Below the pieces are notes generated by a model. The model was not told where the DNA came from. It did no database searches and was given only the letters and a program-made list of their open reading frames with translations. Positions 5,104 to 7,497 of a stretch of DNA of 7,497 bases are shown here, piece by piece (position 1 is the first letter of the stretch; every line of letters starts with the position of its first letter). Origin of the DNA: an uncultured Collinsella sp. (lineage in GTDB: Bacteria; Actinomycetota; Coriobacteriia; Coriobacteriales; Coriobacteriaceae); contig USGN01000057.1 of NCBI GenBank assembly GCA_900554255.1, positions 1 through 7,497 on the forward strand, read 5' to 3'. A program made the translations under genes and the position numbers.

Positions 5104-7071
5104 TTACGCTCCATCCCGCGCATGCTCGGACTCAAACTCTTCAATCGCCGCCATAAACTGCTCGCCAAAGGCGTCGGCCTTTTTCTCGCCAATGCCGTTG
5201 ACCTGGATCAGCTCGTCGCGCGTCTGCGGGCGCAGGCGGCACAGGCCGCGCAGGGCCTTGTCGGAGAAGACCATGTACGGCGCCATCTCCAGCTCCGTCG
5301 AGATCTCCTTGCGGAGGGCACGCAGGCGCTCGAACAGCTCGGCATCGTCGCCCACGCGCGGGCGTTGATCCAGCTCGGCCTCCTCGCGCAGCAGATCGAC
5401 GGCGCGGCGGGCGCGGGCCGAGGCCTTGCGCTTGGACGCGCGACGCTTAACGGTAAAGGCAAACGCCTCATCCTCGACCTCGGTGGCACGCGGGCCCAGC
5501 CCCACGACCGGGTATTGCCCCTGCGAGGTGGCCAGGTAGCCGCGGCCGCACAGTTGGCCGATGATGTCCTTGATGCGCCCAACCGATTCACTCGACAGCT
5601 CACCGTAGCCGCGGTCCTCGTCCAGATGCATCTGGCGAATGCGCTCGGTGTTGCCGCCGTGGAGCACATCGGCGATGAGCGACTTGCCAAAGCGCATGGG
5701 ACGCGTGGCCACGTAGCGCACGGCGGCGCAGGCCATATCGACCTCGAACTGCGTGAGGCAGTTGCTGCAGTTGCCGCAGCTCTCGACGTCGTCCGTGGCG
5801 GTGCCGCCCGTACTGGCCGCGGCATGCTCGGCCGCGGCCTCGTCGCCAAAGTAGCGCAGCATGTATTCGCGCAGGCAGCCGGTGGTATTGCAGTAGCCCT
5901 CCATTTGGCTGAGCAGACGATATCGATTCTGGAGCGCCCACGCGCGCTGCTCGTCGTCGAGCGCCTCATCGGCGGCATCGCCGCGATCGATCAGAAAGCG
6001 ACGCATGCGAAAATCGTTGCCGTTCCACAGCAGGTGGCAGCTGGCCGGGTCGCCATCGCGGCCGGCGCGGCCCGCCTCCTGGTAGTAGGCCTCGATGCTC
6101 TCGGGCACGTTGTTGTGGATCACGTAGCGCACGTTGGGCTTGTCGATGCCCATGCCAAAGGCGTTGGTGGCAACCATCACCTGGATATCGTCGTCGATAA
6201 AGGCGCGCTGGCTTTGGCGGCGGGCGTCATTACCCATGCCGGCATGGTAGCGGCCAATGCGAATGCCGCTGGGGCCCAGCGCTTCGGCAAGCTCCGCGGC
6301 CAGCGCGTCGACCGTCTTGCGGGTCGAGCAATACACGATGCCGCTCTCGCTCGAATGCGCGATCACGTAGTCGCGCACCCAGGCGGTCTTGGCCTTGTCG
6401 CCCATCTCCTCGCAACCAAAGTAGAGGTTCTTGCGATCGAAGCCCGTCACTACCGTCGCGGGATTTTGCAGGCCGAGCATCTGCTGAATGTCCGCGCGCA
6501 CGCGCTCGGTCGCCGTGGCGGTAAACGCCGCCACGATCGGGCGCCGCGGCAGCGAATCGATAAACTCACGAATCTGCAGGTAGGCGGGACGAAAATCCTG
6601 GCCCCACTGGCTCACGCAGTGGGCCTCGTCAATGGCCACGAGCGGCACGCCAATGCCACCGTCCGCCGCGGCTTCCTGCGCAAAGGCTAAAAAGCGCGGC
6701 TCGAGCAGACGCTCGGGTGCCACATACATAAGCTGATAGCGGCCCTCGCGCGCCCGCTTGAGCACGGTATTTTGCTGAGCCGGCGTAAGGCTGGAGTTGA
6801 GATAGCTGGGCCGCGCACCCGCCGCGAGCAACGCACGGGTCTGGTCCTCCATAAGCGACAGCAACGGGCTCACCACAAAGGTGATGCCGGGCAGCATGAG
6901 CGCGGGCACCTGGTAGCAAATGGACTTGCCGGCGCCCGTGGGCATAACACCCAGCGCATCACGACCGGCAAGGATCGCATCGACCATGCGGTCCTGCCCC
7001 GGGCGAAATGAGGTGTAGCCAAAATAGGCGCCGAGCGTGTCGAGCGCCAGCTGCTGCATGCTATCGGTCAT
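5104..7071 (-). CDS. recQ: ATP-dependent DNA helicase RecQ
   Basis: Predicted 655-residue 3'-5' DNA helicase acting in recombination and repair of stalled or broken forks. Features in order: an N-terminal FxxFRxGQ motif (17-25), Walker A MPTGAGKS (43-50), DEAH (148-151) followed by the aromatic-rich loop SQWGQDFRP, motif III FTATAT, motif IV GIVYCSTRK (244-252), and motifs V and VI (ATNAFGMGIDKP; YYQEAGRAGRDGD). The zinc module has C399, C432, C435 and C438, then a winged-helix RQC domain (about 450-540) and a C-terminal HRDC domain (about 570-650). All parts of a full-length bacterial RecQ are present. The gap between the first two zinc cysteines (33 residues) is longer than in E. coli RecQ, with an Ala/Thr/Gly-rich insert. 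AGGA lies 5 nt before ATG 7071. The GntR gene follows after 2 bp. Confidence 0.97.
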   Translation of the reverse strand: MTDSMQQLALDTLGAYFGYTSFRPGQDRMVDAILAGRDALGVMPTGAGKSICYQVPALMLPGITFVVSPLLSLMEDQTRALLAAGARPSYLNSSLTPAQQNTVLKRAREGRYQLMYVAPERLLEPRFLAFAQEAAADGGIGVPLVAIDEAHCVSQWGQDFRPAYLQIREFIDSLPRRPIVAAFTATATERVRADIQQMLGLQNPATVVTGFDRKNLYFGCEEMGDKAKTAWVRDYVIAHSSESGIVYCSTRKTVDALAAELAEALGPSGIRIGRYHAGMGNDARRQSQRAFIDDDIQVMVATNAFGMGIDKPNVRYVIHNNVPESIEAYYQEAGRAGRDGDPASCHLLWNGNDFRMRRFLIDRGDAADEALDDEQRAWALQNRYRLLSQMEGYCNTTGCLREYMLRYFGDEAAAEHAAASTGGTATDDVESCGNCSNCLTQFEVDMACAAVRYVATRPMRFGKSLIADVLHGGNTERIRQMHLDEDRGYGELSSESVGRIKDIIGQLCGRGYLATSQGQYPVVGLGPRATEVEDEAFAFTVKRRASKRKASARARRAVDLLREEAELDQRPRVGDDAELFERLRALRKEISTELEMAPYMVFSDKALRGLCRLRPQTRDELIQVNGIGEKKADAFGEQFMAAIEEFESEHARDGA

Positions 7072-7102
7072 GATTTCCTAACGTCAGAATCATCTGCCGC
7101 CG

Positions 7103-7108
7103 ATTATA
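7103..7108 (-). promoter_or_regulatory. -10 box of the recQ promoter
   Basis: The minus strand shows a perfect TATAAT here, placing the transcript start about 25 nt upstream of the recQ ATG. The -35 position (7126-7131, CGGCAC) is a poor match, so only the -10 box is called. This promoter probably also serves the downstream GntR gene. Confidence 0.55.
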
Positions 7109-7254
7109 CGCCGCCACGCGGACCGGTGCCGCACGGCTGTCGGCCACGGGCAACGCAATCCAAAAGGAACGAGCGTGGGATTTTTGGACACTTTCCCAAC
7201 GGCTAATCTCTTGACAAGCGCGCAAACGTCGCTGGTTGAGCATAAGTCAGACAC

Positions 7255-7378
7255 TATGACCCAATCCAGGGGCACGGAAACGACAGGAGCCCCCGCTCGT
7301 GACCGCGGGTCGGGGCTGCGACAATGTTGTTGAAGTGCCAGAGGCGCAGCCGCGCCGCAACGAGGTTGGGAGGCTCCC
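7255..7378 (+). ncRNA. Candidate IS110 bridge (seek) RNA region
   Basis: IS110-group elements are known to encode, upstream of the transposase, a guide RNA whose loops specify target and donor DNA. Here the leader can form GGGGC/GCCCC (7269-7273 with 7289-7293, 15-nt loop), CCCGC/GCGGG (7292-7296 with 7305-7309) and a perfect 7-bp stem, GGCTGCG/CGCAGCC (7314-7320 with 7345-7351), around a 24-nt loop. The first two overlap and are alternatives. Large loops on short stems fit the known architecture. A weak -10-like TATGAC (7255-7260) could be completed by a -35 from the right end in the circular form. Boundaries are approximate, and no guide pairing could be tested because the right end is outside the window. 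Confidence 0.4.
7368..7378 (+). promoter_or_regulatory. Shine-Dalgarno within a small palindrome
   Basis: GGGAGGCTCCC is a perfect small palindrome whose left half is the ribosome binding site (GGGAGG, 5 nt before the GTG start of the transposase). Folding would hide the Shine-Dalgarno and damp translation. Confidence 0.5.
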
Positions 7379-7497
7379 GTGCCTAGATATTCTACCGCCT
7401 TCGGAATGGACGTACACCTCAGGTCCACCACCGTCTGCGCGCTCGACGCGGAGACGGGCGAGGCCGTGACGAGGAGGTTCCGCGGCAACCCCTGGGG
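7379..7497 (+). CDS. IS110-family transposase, N-terminal fragment (cut by window edge)
   Basis: The first 39 codons of a recombinase read on past the window end with no stop. The start GTG CCT AGA TAT is followed by FGMDVHLRSTTVCALDAETG, the characteristic opening of the RuvC-like DEDD domain of IS110 transposases, with the first catalytic aspartate at D11. GGGAGG with a 5-nt spacer supports the GTG start. IS110 enzymes move a circular double-stranded intermediate using an RNA guide made from the element's non-coding end. Whether the gene is intact cannot be judged here. The IS110 call is firm, but the subgroup (IS110 or IS1111) is only suggested by the long structured leader. Confidence 0.85.
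   Translation, partial: MPRYSTAFGMDVHLRSTTVCALDAETGEAVTRRFRGNPW

Larger units (their letters stand above)
7200..7497 (+). mobile_element. Left part of an IS110-family insertion sequence
   Basis: The window ends inside an IS110-type element, recognised from its transposase N-terminus at 7379. IS110 elements lack inverted terminal repeats, so the left edge cannot be read from sequence alone. It should lie between the recQ promoter (about 7131) and the first structured sequence (about 7265). The start given is nominal. The element is inserted in the recQ upstream region, oriented away from recQ. Confidence 0.6.

Noticed and set aside
5122..6690. 522-codon open frame on the plus strand inside recQ
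   Set aside because: It is an antisense shadow. recQ shows every helicase motif on the other strand.
7211..7216. Perfect TTGACA -35 box on the plus strand before the IS110 gene
   Set aside because: No acceptable -10 lies 16-18 bp downstream (the positions read GGTTGA/GTTGAG), so a complete promoter cannot be supported here.
7090..7488. 132-codon open frame on the minus strand upstream of recQ
   Set aside because: It runs antisense through the IS110 transposase start and its structured leader, with no recognisable domain.

Overview
The window looks like chromosome from a GC-rich Gram-positive actinobacterium, most likely a gut member of the Coriobacteriia such as Collinsella. This rests on the GC-rich codon choice, the set of gene families and the style of interspersed repeats. 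It is a judgement from recognition, not from a database match.

Layout from left to right. Positions 1-101 hold two facing REP-like hairpins in the leader of a 5-formyltetrahydrofolate cyclo-ligase gene (118-714, +). This gene converges on a MetA-family homoserine O-acyltransferase (738-1664, -). A divergent promoter region (1665-1874) separates MetA from an L-lactate/L-2-hydroxyisocaproate dehydrogenase-type gene (1875-2852, +), which ends at a strong intrinsic terminator. The gene-free stretch 2853-3232 holds that terminator, a 182-bp fold-back element with perfect 32-bp arms, and a terminator for the opposite strand. The minus strand then carries an FrlB/FraB-like SIS-domain deglycase (3233-4201), a promoter bracketed by two nearly identical 16-bp candidate operators, a GntR/HutC-type regulator (4346-5101) and a full-length RecQ helicase (5104-7071). 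The window ends inside the start of an IS110-family element on the plus strand. Its transposase begins with GTG at 7379 and is cut by the window edge. The structured non-coding stretch before it is a candidate bridge (seek) RNA.

Working together: recQ and the GntR gene are 2 bp apart and probably share a transcript from the recQ promoter. The regulator probably acts on the paired operators in front of the SIS gene, giving a one-gene Amadori-compound (fructosamine phosphate) module with no kinase or transporter in view. The cyclo-ligase (one-carbon folate salvage) and MetA (methionine entry step) are metabolically adjacent but transcribed toward each other.

Most of the window is ordinary housekeeping. 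The items that deserve a second look are the fold-back element, the twin operators with the orphan deglycase, the acetyl-CoA-type residue in MetA, and the IS110 leader RNA.
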